Shown here in pieces: positions 34,015 through 44,205 of a DNA stretch of 64,000 nt. Source of the DNA: Streptomyces pseudovenezuelae (GTDB taxonomy: Bacteria > Actinomycetota > Actinomycetes > Streptomycetales > Streptomycetaceae); contig NZ_KQ948151.1 in assembly GCF_001513955.1 (NCBI RefSeq), positions 505,271 through 569,270 on the forward strand, read 5' to 3'. Numbering within the stretch: the stretch's first letter is position 1; each line of letters starts with the position of its first letter. The position numbers were made by a program, and so were the translations under genes. A model generated the notes under the pieces. It had not been told where the DNA came from. It did not search any database and saw only the letters and a list, made by a program, of their open reading frames with translations.

Positions 34015-35172
34015 TCAGTAGGACCTGAGCCCCATGCTGCGGGCGATGCCGTTGCGCTGGATCTGACTCGTGCCCCCGGAGATCGTGGCGACGATCGACT
34101 CCCGGTACCGGAAGCTCATCACGCTCTCCGTCGAGAATCCGTGCCCGGCGCAGACCTGCATCCCGAGCCGGGCGGCCGCCACGTAGGTCTCCGAGCCCTT
34201 CAGCTTCGCCATCGACCCTTCCCGTGTGCACGGCTTGCCCTGGGCGAGCAGCCAGGCAGCCCGGTAGGCGAGCAGCCGGGCGGAGTCGATCTCGGTCTGG
34301 AGGTCGGCCATGGCGTGGGCGAGGGCCTGGAAGTTGCCGATCGGCCGGCCGAAAGCGTGCCGGTTGCGGGCGTAGTCGAGCATCTCGTCGAGCGTGGCCT
34401 GCGCGGCGCCCAGATAGCCTCCACTGATGATCACCTTCTCCAGCTCGATGTTGGAGAGCATCACCTTCCAGCCCTCGTCGCGCGGTCCGACGAGGTTCTC
34501 CTTCGGCACCAGGGCGTCGTTGAAGAAGACCTCGTTGGTGCCCAGGATGTGCCGTGCAAGCGTCGGCGTCCGGCGCACCTCGACGCCCTCGGTCGCGGGA
34601 TCGACGAGCAGCAGGCTGATGCCGCCGTGCTTGGGCTCGCGGGGCCCGGTCCGCACATACGTGGCGATGGTCGTGTCGGGCAGGCCGCCACCCGTGCACC
34701 AGGCCTTCTGGCCACGGACGAGGAAGTCGTCCCCGTGGTCCTCGGCGGTGGTGCGCAGTGCCGCGGCGTCGGAGCCGCTGTCCGGCTCGCTGAGGCCGAC
34801 GGCGAGCCGGTGACGGCCCGTCATCACCTGCTCGCGGATGAAGTCGCGCTGCGCCTCGCTGCCCCACCGGAACACCGTGATGCCGGGGATGAGCACCCCG
34901 ATGTAGCACATGGCCACGTCGAAGCTGGCCCGTCCGAGCTCCTCGGCGATCAGGATGAGCTCCAGCGGGCCGCCCCCGTCACCGCCCTCGTCCTCGGCGA
35001 ACGGGAGCGAGAACCACCCCAGCTCGGCCATACCGCCGAACAGCTCGGGCGGTACGACCCCCTCCTCGTCCCACTGCTTGGCCTTCTCGGCCGGGCACAC
35101 GTCGGCGACGAACTTCCGAGCCGTCGCACGCAACAGGTCCTGCTCATCGGTCAGCCCGAAGTCCACGGCCAC
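34015..35172 (-). CDS. Acyl-CoA dehydrogenase
   Basis: A 385-residue dehydrogenase with LPFAEDEGGDGGGPLEL (an altered EEYGG region), VGLSEPDSGSDAAALRT, RHAFGRPIGNFQALAHAMAD and the C-terminal VCAGHGFSTESVMSFRYRESIVATISGGTSQIQRN. Gly replaces the catalytic Glu of EGTS, so another base or another reaction is possible. The GTG at 35172 has GAGGAG upstream and site H about 30 bases further. It is the last member of the catabolic cluster. Confidence 0.91.
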   Translation of the reverse strand: MAVDFGLTDEQDLLRATARKFVADVCPAEKAKQWDEEGVVPPELFGGMAELGWFSLPFAEDEGGDGGGPLELILIAEELGRASFDVAMCYIGVLIPGITVFRWGSEAQRDFIREQVMTGRHRLAVGLSEPDSGSDAAALRTTAEDHGDDFLVRGQKAWCTGGGLPDTTIATYVRTGPREPKHGGISLLLVDPATEGVEVRRTPTLARHILGTNEVFFNDALVPKENLVGPRDEGWKVMLSNIELEKVIISGGYLGAAQATLDEMLDYARNRHAFGRPIGNFQALAHAMADLQTEIDSARLLAYRAAWLLAQGKPCTREGSMAKLKGSETYVAAARLGMQVCAGHGFSTESVMSFRYRESIVATISGGTSQIQRNGIARSMGLRSY

Positions 35173-35639
35173 TCCTCGCCAGCACTAGGCTATTCATCTA
35201 TCTAATTGTTCTATGTTAGCGGATAGAGGCCAGCGGCAGTACTGCCGCACCGCGGCCGGCTGCGCGCCGCCGCGCGAGGCGACCACCCTCCCGACGCGAG
35301 GGCCGAAGACCGCTCGGCACGCACAGGCGAGGAAGCCAGACCCCCATCGCGGCTACGGCGATCCGGAAGCCGACTCCGCCGGGCCGGGCAGGAGGGCGCC
35401 CTGGCGGCGCACGCGGCACTGACGCATCCGGCGGAGACCTGACATGCAGGGCATGCGGGCGCCGACGCCCGGGCTTCCGGTCCGCGCAGGCGCAGCACCG
35501 TCGCGGCACGGCGAGTGCGGGAGGTGCCCGCCGACCACCGAGCCGAAGGACCACCCCCGTACCGCGAGAGGCTCGCAACCTCACCGCCGGGCCGGTGACG
35601 GAGGGGACGCTCCGACGCCTCCCGGCCGGGCGTCGGGTG
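35173..35639. other. Non-coding stretch between two minus-strand genes
   Basis: Apart from the AT-rich promoter and site H at its left end, I see no convincing gene in these 467 bases. The open frames on both strands are short, Arg/Pro-rich and have no recognisable motif or ribosome site. The stretch marks the boundary between the catabolic cluster and the MarR-linked operon. Confidence 0.6.
35206..35220 (-). promoter_or_regulatory. Candidate operator, site H
   Basis: The minus strand reads GCTAACATAGAACAA, the weakest of the seven matches to the shared motif (TAAC conserved, right half diverged). It lies in an AT-rich island just upstream of the last acyl-CoA dehydrogenase gene. Confidence 0.4.
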
Positions 35640-36125
35640 TCAGTTGCCGGCCAGTTCCTCGGACGCGTTTCGTCCCGCGTCAGCCGTACGACGGAGGAAG
35701 TCGGCGAGCCGTTCGAGGTCGGCATCCTCGTAATCGGCGCAGATCCGCTCCACCGAGGAGTTCATCCCGGCGAAGAGCTCCAGCAGTTCGGCGTTGCGGT
35801 CGCGCAGGGCTCGGACCAGGAAGGCGCGACGGTCCGCCGGGTCGCGGTCGCGGGCCACCCAGCCGGCACGTTCGAGCCGGTCGAGAACACCCGTCGTCGT
35901 GGCCGCATGCAGCCCGGCCCGCCTGGCCAGGGCGGTCGGGCTCAGCGGGCCATGGGCGTTGATGAGGTCGAGACAGTCCAGGTCGACGTCCTTGAGTCCG
36001 AGGCGCGCGCCGACCCGACGGTTCAGCAGAGTCAGCTCGGCACCCAGCTCGCGCAGCCCCTGCTTGACCTCGACCGTGGCCCGCCGCCGACGACGGTCCG
36101 CATCCCCAGATGCTACGGGAGTCAT
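35640..36125 (-). CDS. MarR-family transcriptional regulator
   Basis: A 161-residue MarR protein. A helical N-terminus is followed by the winged helix: GPLSPTALARRAGLHAATTT (recognition helix) and GVLDRLERAGWVARDRDPADRR with the family wing, then dimerisation helices. It is divergent from an oxidoreductase operon across an 81-base AT-rich gap containing AATAT-N14-ATATT (36145-36168), a plausible operator. I infer repression of that operon and of itself, relieved by a small hydrophobic ligand. Confidence 0.92.
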   Translation of the reverse strand: MTPVASGDADRRRRRATVEVKQGLRELGAELTLLNRRVGARLGLKDVDLDCLDLINAHGPLSPTALARRAGLHAATTTGVLDRLERAGWVARDRDPADRRAFLVRALRDRNAELLELFAGMNSSVERICADYEDADLERLADFLRRTADAGRNASEELAGN

Positions 36126-36144
36126 AATGTACGCCTCTCAAATC

Positions 36145-36168
36145 AATATGCTACGGTTCTCGTATATT
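36145..36168. promoter_or_regulatory. Possible MarR operator
   Basis: An inverted repeat AATAT-N14-ATATT lies in the AT-rich gap between the divergent MarR gene and the oxidoreductase operon. The arms are short and AT-only, so the call is tentative. Confidence 0.35.
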
Positions 36169-36206
36169 ACGGCACTCGAACGAGGGTCGGCGAAGGGGGC
36201 ATCGAC

Positions 36207-37067
36207 ATGTTCGTGGTGATCGGAGCGACCGGAAGCGTCGGACGGGAAGCCGTCCGCCTCCTGCTGCAGAACGGCGACAAGGTGGTGGCGGTCACCCGCG
36301 ATCCAGCCGCCGTCCTGCCCGACGGCGCGCAGGTGGTGACCGGGGATCCGTCCAGGCCGGACAGCCTCACAGAGATGCCGGACGGCATAGAGGGCGTCCT
36401 GCTCAGCCCACGCGCCGTCGGTGGAGCCGCCGCGGAGCTGCTGGCGCTGGTCGCGGCCCGGGGTGCGCGGCGGGTGGTGGCACTGTCGGCCTCGACCGTG
36501 GAGCACCCTGCCGGACACCAGCGGTTCGCCGACGCGTTCCGGGCGGTGGAAGACACTGTCAGGCGCTCCGGTCTGCAGTGGACGTTCCTGCGGTGCTCCG
36601 ACTTCGCCGCCAACGCGCTGGCCTGGGCTCCGCAGATCCGTGCGACCGGCGTCGTGCGGGGCGCCTACGGCGGCGCGGCGAGCTCGCCGATCCATCAGCG
36701 CGACGTCGCGGAGGTGGCCGTACGCGCGCTCGCCGCCCGCGATCACGCGGTGCACGCGAGCCACGCTTACCTGCTCACCGGCCCCCAGACACTCGACCAG
36801 CGGGACAAGGTCCGCCTCATCGGCGAGGCCATCGGCCGGAACCTGGCCTTCCAGGAGCTCGCCCCGGCACAGGTCCGCCAGGCCATGCTCGCCCAGGGCC
36901 TGGCCGAGGACATCCCCGACCGACTCCTCGGCTCCCTGGCCGACTACGCGGACAAGCCGGGCCCGTCCACGGACACCGTGGAACAACTCCTGGCCCGCCC
37001 CGCCCTCACCTTCGCCGCGTGGGCCGCCGAGAACCGCGCCGCCTTCGCCTCCCCGGCCCGCTCATGA
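36207..37067 (+). CDS. NAD(P)-binding NmrA/SDR-a5-like protein
   Basis: A 286-residue atypical SDR of the NmrA/YtfG kind. VIGATGSVGREAVRLLL at the N-terminus gives the GxxGxxG-type nucleotide loop. RRVVALSASTVEHPAG and SGLQWTFLRCSDFAANAL follow, then SSPIHQRDVAEVAVRAL. Such proteins are NAD(P)H quinone reductases or redox sensors. AAGGGGG precedes the ATG at 36207. Its stop overlaps the next start (ATGA). Confidence 0.88.
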   Translation: MFVVIGATGSVGREAVRLLLQNGDKVVAVTRDPAAVLPDGAQVVTGDPSRPDSLTEMPDGIEGVLLSPRAVGGAAAELLALVAARGARRVVALSASTVEHPAGHQRFADAFRAVEDTVRRSGLQWTFLRCSDFAANALAWAPQIRATGVVRGAYGGAASSPIHQRDVAEVAVRALAARDHAVHASHAYLLTGPQTLDQRDKVRLIGEAIGRNLAFQELAPAQVRQAMLAQGLAEDIPDRLLGSLADYADKPGPSTDTVEQLLARPALTFAAWAAENRAAFASPARS

Positions 37068-37660
37068 GTCCTCAGCACGAGCGAACAGGAACGAACGCGC
37101 CGAACAGCCCGGCTGCCAGGATGACGCGAGGTGCCGGTCTCTGGTTCACAGGCGTCTTCACGGGTTTCCTCGTGGCCGTGCTCGTCCTCGAACGGTTCCT
37201 GCGGGGCTTCGACGGTCACGTCTACACCCAGGTGCGCCACGTCGAACTCGACGCCCTGGACACGCTCGCGATCGTCACGCTGCCGCCTGCACTGATCACC
37301 ACGGGATTGCTCGTCGCCTTCACGTTCCGACAGGGAGGACACACCCCCTGGTGGACGCTGACGGCACTCACCCTGCTGGTCGGCATTCTCGCCCTGACCC
37401 TCGTGATCAATATGCCGATCAACACCGACCAGCTCGACTGGAGCGTGCAGGCGCCGCCCGCGGACTGGGCGGCCGTACGCGATCGCTGGCAGATCGCCCA
37501 CACCGTGCGGACCGGCGCAGCCGTCCTCGCCTTCGGAGCTCTGATCGCCGACGCGACGCGAACACCGCGCGGCCCCCATCAGGGGACACCGCCTTCCCCG
37601 CCCCACGAACTCCCCGCCGTACCAGAGGACTCCCCACCCCACCGACGCACAGGAAGGTGA
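37064..37660 (+). CDS. DUF1772-like (anthrone oxygenase family) membrane protein
   Basis: A 198-residue protein with about four hydrophobic segments (GLWFTGVFTGFLVAVLVL; LAIVTLPPALITTGLLVAF; TLTALTLLVGILALTLVINM; TGAAVLAFGALIAD). The conserved INMPINTDQLDW after the third segment fits DUF1772, a family that includes anthrone oxygenases. It is translationally coupled to the NmrA-like gene. Its physiological substrate is unknown. A Pro-rich tail of about 25 residues ends the protein. Confidence 0.78.
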   Translation: MSPQHERTGTNAPNSPAARMTRGAGLWFTGVFTGFLVAVLVLERFLRGFDGHVYTQVRHVELDALDTLAIVTLPPALITTGLLVAFTFRQGGHTPWWTLTALTLLVGILALTLVINMPINTDQLDWSVQAPPADWAAVRDRWQIAHTVRTGAAVLAFGALIADATRTPRGPHQGTPPSPPHELPAVPEDSPPHRRTGR

Positions 37661-37665
37661 CCGAC

Positions 37666-38514
37666 ATGAGGGAGATCGAACTGTCCTCCGGGACCATCGC
37701 GTACGAGGACACCGGCGGCGACGGCCCCACAGTCGTCCTCCTGCACGGATGGATGATGGACGCCTCGCTGTGGGACGGGCCGATCGCCGACCTGTCCGCA
37801 GACCACCGGTGCATCGCGCCGACCCTGCCGTTCGGTGCGCACCGTCACCCGATGTCCGTCGACGCCGACCTGTCGCTGCCCGGCATCGCACGGCTGGTCA
37901 CGGAGTTCCTCGACCGCCTCGATCTCCACGAGGTCACGCTCGTCGGCAACGACACCGGCGGAGCACTCGTCCAACTGCTCATGTGTGAAAGCGCCCCTGA
38001 AAGCGCCCCACGTGTGGCACGGGCCGTGCTCGTCTCGTGCGACGCGTTCGACAACTTCCCGCCAGGCCTGACAGGCAAGACGCTCGCGCTCACCGGCAGA
38101 CTCCAACCTCGTATGTTCGGACTGTTCATGCAGCAGATGCGACTACGGCCGCTCCGGCGCCTGCCGTTCGCGTTCGGGTGGCTGACCCTGCGCGGAGACG
38201 CCGCCACCGTTCGGTGGACAAAGCCCGTCATGACTCGGCCCGAGATTCGCCGGGACGCCGTACGAATGCTGCGAGCCGCGACGGCAGACACCGAGATCCT
38301 GCTCGACGCAGCCGAACGCCTGCCGCGCTTCGAGCAGCCCGCCCTGGTGGTCTGGGCAAGCGCAGACCGCGTCATGCCACCCGCCCACGGCCGACGCCTC
38401 GCCGAGCTCCTCCCTCACGGACGACTCGTCGAAATCGCGGACAGCCACACCCTCATCCCCCTGGACCAACCGACCGAACTCGCACGACACATCCGTGCGT
38501 TCACCGATGCCTGA
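37666..38514 (+). CDS. Alpha/beta hydrolase with Asp at the nucleophile elbow
   Basis: A 282-residue alpha/beta hydrolase. VVLLHGWMMDASLW (oxyanion region) lies near residue 23, and LVGNDTGGALVQLLM forms the nucleophile elbow near 85. The elbow residue is Asp (GNDTGG), as in epoxide hydrolases and haloalkane dehalogenases rather than the Ser of esterases. The late acid and His are probably in VVWASADRVMPP and IADSHTLIPLDQP. It follows the DUF1772-like gene by five bases; AGGAAGG precedes the ATG. The operon may convert a polyketide-like or epoxide substrate, but this is only a suggestion. Confidence 0.87.
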   Translation: MREIELSSGTIAYEDTGGDGPTVVLLHGWMMDASLWDGPIADLSADHRCIAPTLPFGAHRHPMSVDADLSLPGIARLVTEFLDRLDLHEVTLVGNDTGGALVQLLMCESAPESAPRVARAVLVSCDAFDNFPPGLTGKTLALTGRLQPRMFGLFMQQMRLRPLRRLPFAFGWLTLRGDAATVRWTKPVMTRPEIRRDAVRMLRAATADTEILLDAAERLPRFEQPALVVWASADRVMPPAHGRRLAELLPHGRLVEIADSHTLIPLDQPTELARHIRAFTDA

Positions 38515-38624
38515 CCTTCCACGACTCCGGGCACATCCGAGCGTGTCCGCAGTGAGCAGTTCACAGGGCGCCGGCTCCGGCGGCAGGCGATCACCACGCA
38601 GGGCAGCGACGACGGCACACCCCG

Positions 38625-39113
38625 TCACTCCGAAGAGATGCGGAACTCGAATTCGGGGCGGTCCCACGGCACGGCGGGCGGGTTCGCGAGCGCAGTCCCC
38701 GTCCGCACCGCACCGACGCGCTGATAGAAGTCCTCGGCGGGACGGTGCGACACGACCTTGATTCGGTCGATCCCGGCGGCACGGGCCTCGGACCGCATGT
38801 GCGCCACGAGCAGCCGCCCGATCCCCCGTCCCTGCACATCGTCCGCGACGAACAGCAGGTCGAGCTCCGGCGGAGCCAGGACGAGTGCATAGAACCCGAG
38901 GATTCGTCCTACGGGATCGTCGGCGTCGACTGCTACGAAAGCGCGGTGGGCCTCGATGTAAGCAGGACCGACCCGGTAGCCGGCGACCGCGGCCTCGTAC
39001 TTGCCCGCGTAGGCGCCTGAGCCACGCACGAGCCGCGTGAGCCGTTTGGCGTCGCGAGCGACAGCCCTCCGGATCGTGATCCGCTGGCTGATCGGGGAAG
39101 TGCGTGAACTCAT
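38625..39113 (-). CDS. GNAT-family N-acetyltransferase
   Basis: A 162-residue GNAT. Motif A is DLLFVADDVQGRGIGRLLVAHM with the acetyl-CoA loop QGRGIG, preceded by a beta strand ILGFYALVL, and followed by IKVVSHRPAEDFYQRVGAVR. The acceptor is unknown. The start is uncertain between ATG 39113 and GTG 39131; neither has a clear ribosome site. It converges on the alpha/beta hydrolase gene. Confidence 0.85.
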   Translation of the reverse strand: MSSRTSPISQRITIRRAVARDAKRLTRLVRGSGAYAGKYEAAVAGYRVGPAYIEAHRAFVAVDADDPVGRILGFYALVLAPPELDLLFVADDVQGRGIGRLLVAHMRSEARAAGIDRIKVVSHRPAEDFYQRVGAVRTGTALANPPAVPWDRPEFEFRISSE

Positions 39114-39276
39114 CGGAAGAGTATTTCGCACCGGGATGCACCGACGTGCGGCGGGTCGGGCGTGGCGCCCAGGCCCCCGGCTCCGGCGCCTCGCACATCT
39201 CCGGCACCACGAGCCGGTCGACGTGCCGCACCCTGGTCACGATCAACGAGGTCCCTCACGGGCCGACGAACGTGCG

Positions 39277-39744
39277 TCAGATATGGGCCCTGACCTGCCG
39301 GACGGGATGCCCCAGTGCGCGCCCGATGACCGTCAGCTCATCGTGGCTGAACCAGAGACGCTCGGGGTTCCAGACGGCGATCTCGAATCGCGCGAAGCCA
39401 CAGGGCCAGTCGTAGTCCAGTACGTCCAGCGACGTCGCGGCGCCGCAGCACGGGACCACCACGGCGAGGGTGGCGAAGCCGTCGTCCCCGTGGGCTTCCA
39501 GCAGGTCGGCCCACCACTCGATGTCGATCGACGCGCCGCAGTGGGGACAACCGATCTTCTCCAGATTCTGACCACAGTCGACAACGGTGAGCGTGTCGTG
39601 CCAGGTGACGTCGATCTCGACGTCGACGCCGTCAGGGAGGCCGGGGGCCAGATCCTCCACGATCGACGCAGTACGGTCAGCCGCTGTCTCTTCGGGCTGC
39701 CAGTGCGGGTCGGTCGGAATGACGGAGAGGACATCGTCACTCAT
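39277..39744 (-). CDS. Hypothetical Cys-rich protein
   Basis: A 155-residue protein with no function I recognise. It has a CPHC motif near residue 67 and a CCG near 99, which together could hold a metal ion, and conserved-looking acidic and Trp-rich stretches (IDIEWWADLLE; DVLDYDWPCGFARFEIAVWNP). It looks like a conserved Streptomyces hypothetical protein. The ATG at 39744 opens MSDDVLSVIPTDPHW. Confidence 0.65.
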   Translation of the reverse strand: MSDDVLSVIPTDPHWQPEETAADRTASIVEDLAPGLPDGVDVEIDVTWHDTLTVVDCGQNLEKIGCPHCGASIDIEWWADLLEAHGDDGFATLAVVVPCCGAATSLDVLDYDWPCGFARFEIAVWNPERLWFSHDELTVIGRALGHPVRQVRAHI

Positions 39745-39924
39745 GGGCGCACTCGATTCGTCAGATGGGAGCGTGATCCAGCGACGTGATGCTACTGAAG
39801 GCGCGTTCGGGCGACTTTCCTGCCGCCGGCATCATTTCCCCGGGTCTACCGGGGCGAGGTCTCGGTTGGTGGCCGACCGGAGTGAAACCACCACACCATC
39901 GCCCGCACTCCCCTCTGCTGCAGG

Positions 39925-40260
39925 ATGGCCCACGTGAACAACGAAACCGTGTTGGCCGCCGTGTCACAGCTGTACCAAGAGTTCAGGCAATTGCCGTTTC
40001 CTGCTGGATTGGCCGGCGCGGATCGGGCCGGCTTCGACCTGGTGATGCTGGACTCGGACACCGCGGGCTGGGTGTTCACCTGGATCAAGAACGGCGGCGA
40101 GCTCGAAGCGCGAGGTCGGACCGGTCTGCTTCGCTGCATCGCCCGTCTCGACCTGGTCATACCTGTACTCAGCGAAGCGGACGCCCCGGAGTACTGGCAC
40201 CGCCTGCGCGAGATGGCTCGACTTGTCGCGGAGTCCCCACACGGCCACCAAGTGGGATGA
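39925..40260 (+). CDS. Hypothetical protein
   Basis: A 111-residue soluble protein. The sequence FDLVMLDSDTAGWVFTWIKNGG and the final SEADAPEYWHRLREMARLV suggest a small alpha/beta protein, but I do not recognise a family. The reading frame has good Streptomyces codon bias. The start could be ATG 39925 or GTG 39934. Confidence 0.6.
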   Translation: MAHVNNETVLAAVSQLYQEFRQLPFPAGLAGADRAGFDLVMLDSDTAGWVFTWIKNGGELEARGRTGLLRCIARLDLVIPVLSEADAPEYWHRLREMARLVAESPHGHQVG

Positions 40261-40438
40261 CCTCGAAGCGGGGGCGTCGGCTGTCCCGGCTCGCCCTCCC
40301 CAACCGGCGCTCAGATTACGAGAGTCTGACGTGCCCTCCGTTCCCACCCACCTCACGGACCGCCTTGGCCACTCTTGTCTCGTCCACCGACACCCCACGG
40401 GGACGAGGCAACGCTGATGAGGATCAAGGGAGCGGGAC

Positions 40439-41689
40439 ATGAACGTGTACGGCGAGCAGAGTGAGCACCGGCCGAGCGGCAGGGCCGGTGGACGCCGCGG
40501 TCACCGGGCGAAGTCCAGGTCGCGGCGGATCCTGGTCGGGGGCGTCGCCCTCGCCGCCGTCGCGGCAGCCACCGTGGCCGTGTCCCTGGCCTCGGCGAGC
40601 CAGCACGGGGCATCCCGAGGAACCGAGCGTGCCGTCTTCGTTCAGGGCAACGAGCTGCACGGCAACACCATCCACGTCTTCGCACGGGACGGCCAGGGCA
40701 AGCTGAAACCCGTGGGCAACTACGCCACGGGCGGCCGGGGCGGCGACCAGGTCGACGCCCCCACCGACTCCCTCGCCTCCCAGGGCTCCCTCGTCTACGA
40801 CAAGGACTCCGCCATGCTGCTGGCGGTCAACGCGGGCAGCGGCACGCTGACGTCCTTCCACACCGAGGGAACACAACTGCAGCGCCGTCAAGTCCTGGAC
40901 ACAGGTGGGGAATTCCCCTCCAGCATCGCGGTGCGCGGCAAGATCGCGTACGTCATGAACGCGGGCGGCAAGGGCAGCGTCCAGGGCTTCCGGATCACGA
41001 AGAAGGGGCTCGCGCCGCTGCAGGGGTCCTTCCGGTCCCTGGGGTTGGCCAACGAGGACATACCACGGTTCGACACCTCGCCCGGTGAAGTCGAGATCAC
41101 CCCGGACGGCCGCAACCTGGTGGTGACCACCAAGGGGAACAACACCGTCGAAGTCTTCCCGCTGAAGAAGGACGGCCGGCCTGCCGTCGCCGAACCGGTC
41201 GTCAACACGTCAGCCGGCACCGTGCCCTTCGCGATCAGCTTCGACAGCTCCGGCAGCCGGATGCTGGTCGCCGAGGCGGGGAAGTCCACGGTCACCACCT
41301 ATCAGGTGCGCCGCGACGGCAAACTGAAGGTTCTTCAGAAGCCGCTCGCCAACGGCCAGGAGGTTCTGTGCTGGCTGGAGCGGGCGGGCGACTTCTTCTA
41401 CGGCGGCAACACCGGCAACTCCACTGTCACCGGGTACCGCATGGACAAGCACGGACGACTCGCCCTGACCGACAAGGTCGGCCTCGCCACACCGCCCTCC
41501 TCGGCGTCGCAGGGCGTGATCGACATTGCCGTGACCGGGGACGAGAAGTTCGTCTACGTCCAGAACGCCACCTCCGGCACGGTCGACGGTTTCCGTGTCG
41601 AGAGGGACGGATCCCTCAGCAAGGTCACAACCGTCAAGGGCCTGCCCCCGTTCGCCGAGTCCGGAATGGAGGGCATCGCCGCGATGTGA
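40439..41689 (+). CDS. Secreted or membrane-anchored beta-propeller (lactonase-like) protein
   Basis: A 416-residue protein with a very basic N-terminus followed by a hydrophobic segment at about 31-52 (signal or anchor). The rest forms repeated blade-like units of the YVTN/lactonase type (FVQGNELHGNTIHVFARDGQG; VEITPDGRNLVVTTKGNNTVEVF, core PDGRNLVVTTKGNNTVEVF; DEKFVYVQNATSGTVDGFRV). Relatives are annotated as 6-phosphogluconolactonase-like or muconate-cycloisomerase-like, but extracellular location argues against the cytosolic lactonase role. Function is unknown. GGGAG precedes the ATG. A long perfect hairpin follows the stop. Confidence 0.82.
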   Translation: MNVYGEQSEHRPSGRAGGRRGHRAKSRSRRILVGGVALAAVAAATVAVSLASASQHGASRGTERAVFVQGNELHGNTIHVFARDGQGKLKPVGNYATGGRGGDQVDAPTDSLASQGSLVYDKDSAMLLAVNAGSGTLTSFHTEGTQLQRRQVLDTGGEFPSSIAVRGKIAYVMNAGGKGSVQGFRITKKGLAPLQGSFRSLGLANEDIPRFDTSPGEVEITPDGRNLVVTTKGNNTVEVFPLKKDGRPAVAEPVVNTSAGTVPFAISFDSSGSRMLVAEAGKSTVTTYQVRRDGKLKVLQKPLANGQEVLCWLERAGDFFYGGNTGNSTVTGYRMDKHGRLALTDKVGLATPPSSASQGVIDIAVTGDEKFVYVQNATSGTVDGFRVERDGSLSKVTTVKGLPPFAESGMEGIAAM

Positions 41690-41697
41690 CACCGAGT

Positions 41698-41753
41698 GCC
41701 GTCGACCCGCCGCCGAGGCCTGTGAGTTGCGGCCTCGGCGGCGGGTCGACGGC
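41698..41753. terminator. Very long perfect hairpin terminator
   Basis: A perfect 23-bp inverted repeat (41698-41720 and 41731-41753) with a ten-base loop lies nine bases after the beta-propeller stop and before the convergent discoidin gene. It has no T-run on either side, as is common for actinobacterial terminators. The stem is unusually long for the window. Confidence 0.8.
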
Positions 41754-41783
41754 GATACTTCCGCCTCGATCAGAGGGACTCGG

Positions 41784-43925
<2,142 letters not shown>

Positions 43926-44100
43926 GAAGGTTCCTGCGGGTGCGTCGGGGAAACCTGGGGAGCGCCGACGGCAGGACCTGGGGACATGGTGCGTTCGCCG
44001 CGGCGGCGCTTAGTTCACGTCTTGATTTAACTAATGAGTTACAACCTTCGGCAAGCCTTCGGAAGTTGAAATCTTTCCGGGTCTTCTCGGGCCGCATCCC

Positions 44101-44129
44101 TTGACATGTTGTTGTCATGCCCTCAACAT
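44101..44129 (+). promoter_or_regulatory. Candidate promoter of the GH64 gene
   Basis: TTGACA (44101-44106) and CAACAT (44124-44129) are separated by 17 bases. The -35 box is perfect and the -10 is weak. An operator palindrome begins 11 bases downstream. Confidence 0.5.
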
Positions 44130-44139
44130 TCCTCGGCGA

Positions 44140-44151
44140 GAGAGCGCTCTC
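44140..44151. promoter_or_regulatory. LacI-type operator palindrome GAGAGCGCTCTC
   Basis: A perfect 12-bp palindrome with central GCGC, similar in form to the CebR/LacI-family operators of Streptomyces glycan-use genes. It lies just after a candidate promoter and about 55 bases before the GH64 start. Repression relieved by an oligosaccharide is the natural inference. Confidence 0.6.
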
Positions 44152-44205
44152 ACGTCTGCTGTTGCTCCATCCCCCCGCACGCCGCACCGGCTTGAGGAGA
44201 CTCAC

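Noticed and set aside
592..35172. A complete cholesterol degradation cluster
   Set aside because: No kshA/B, hsaA-D, kstD, MaoC or sterol P450 genes are seen; only the side-chain-like modules are shared.
35213..35962. Open frames on both strands in the gap after the last dehydrogenase
   Set aside because: Arg/Pro-rich GC-driven frames, no start signals, and the right part is antisense to marR.
44101..44205. Longer GH64 reading starting at 44101
   Set aside because: It would include the promoter and operator and place 35 residues before a good signal peptide; ATG 44206 has a ribosome site.
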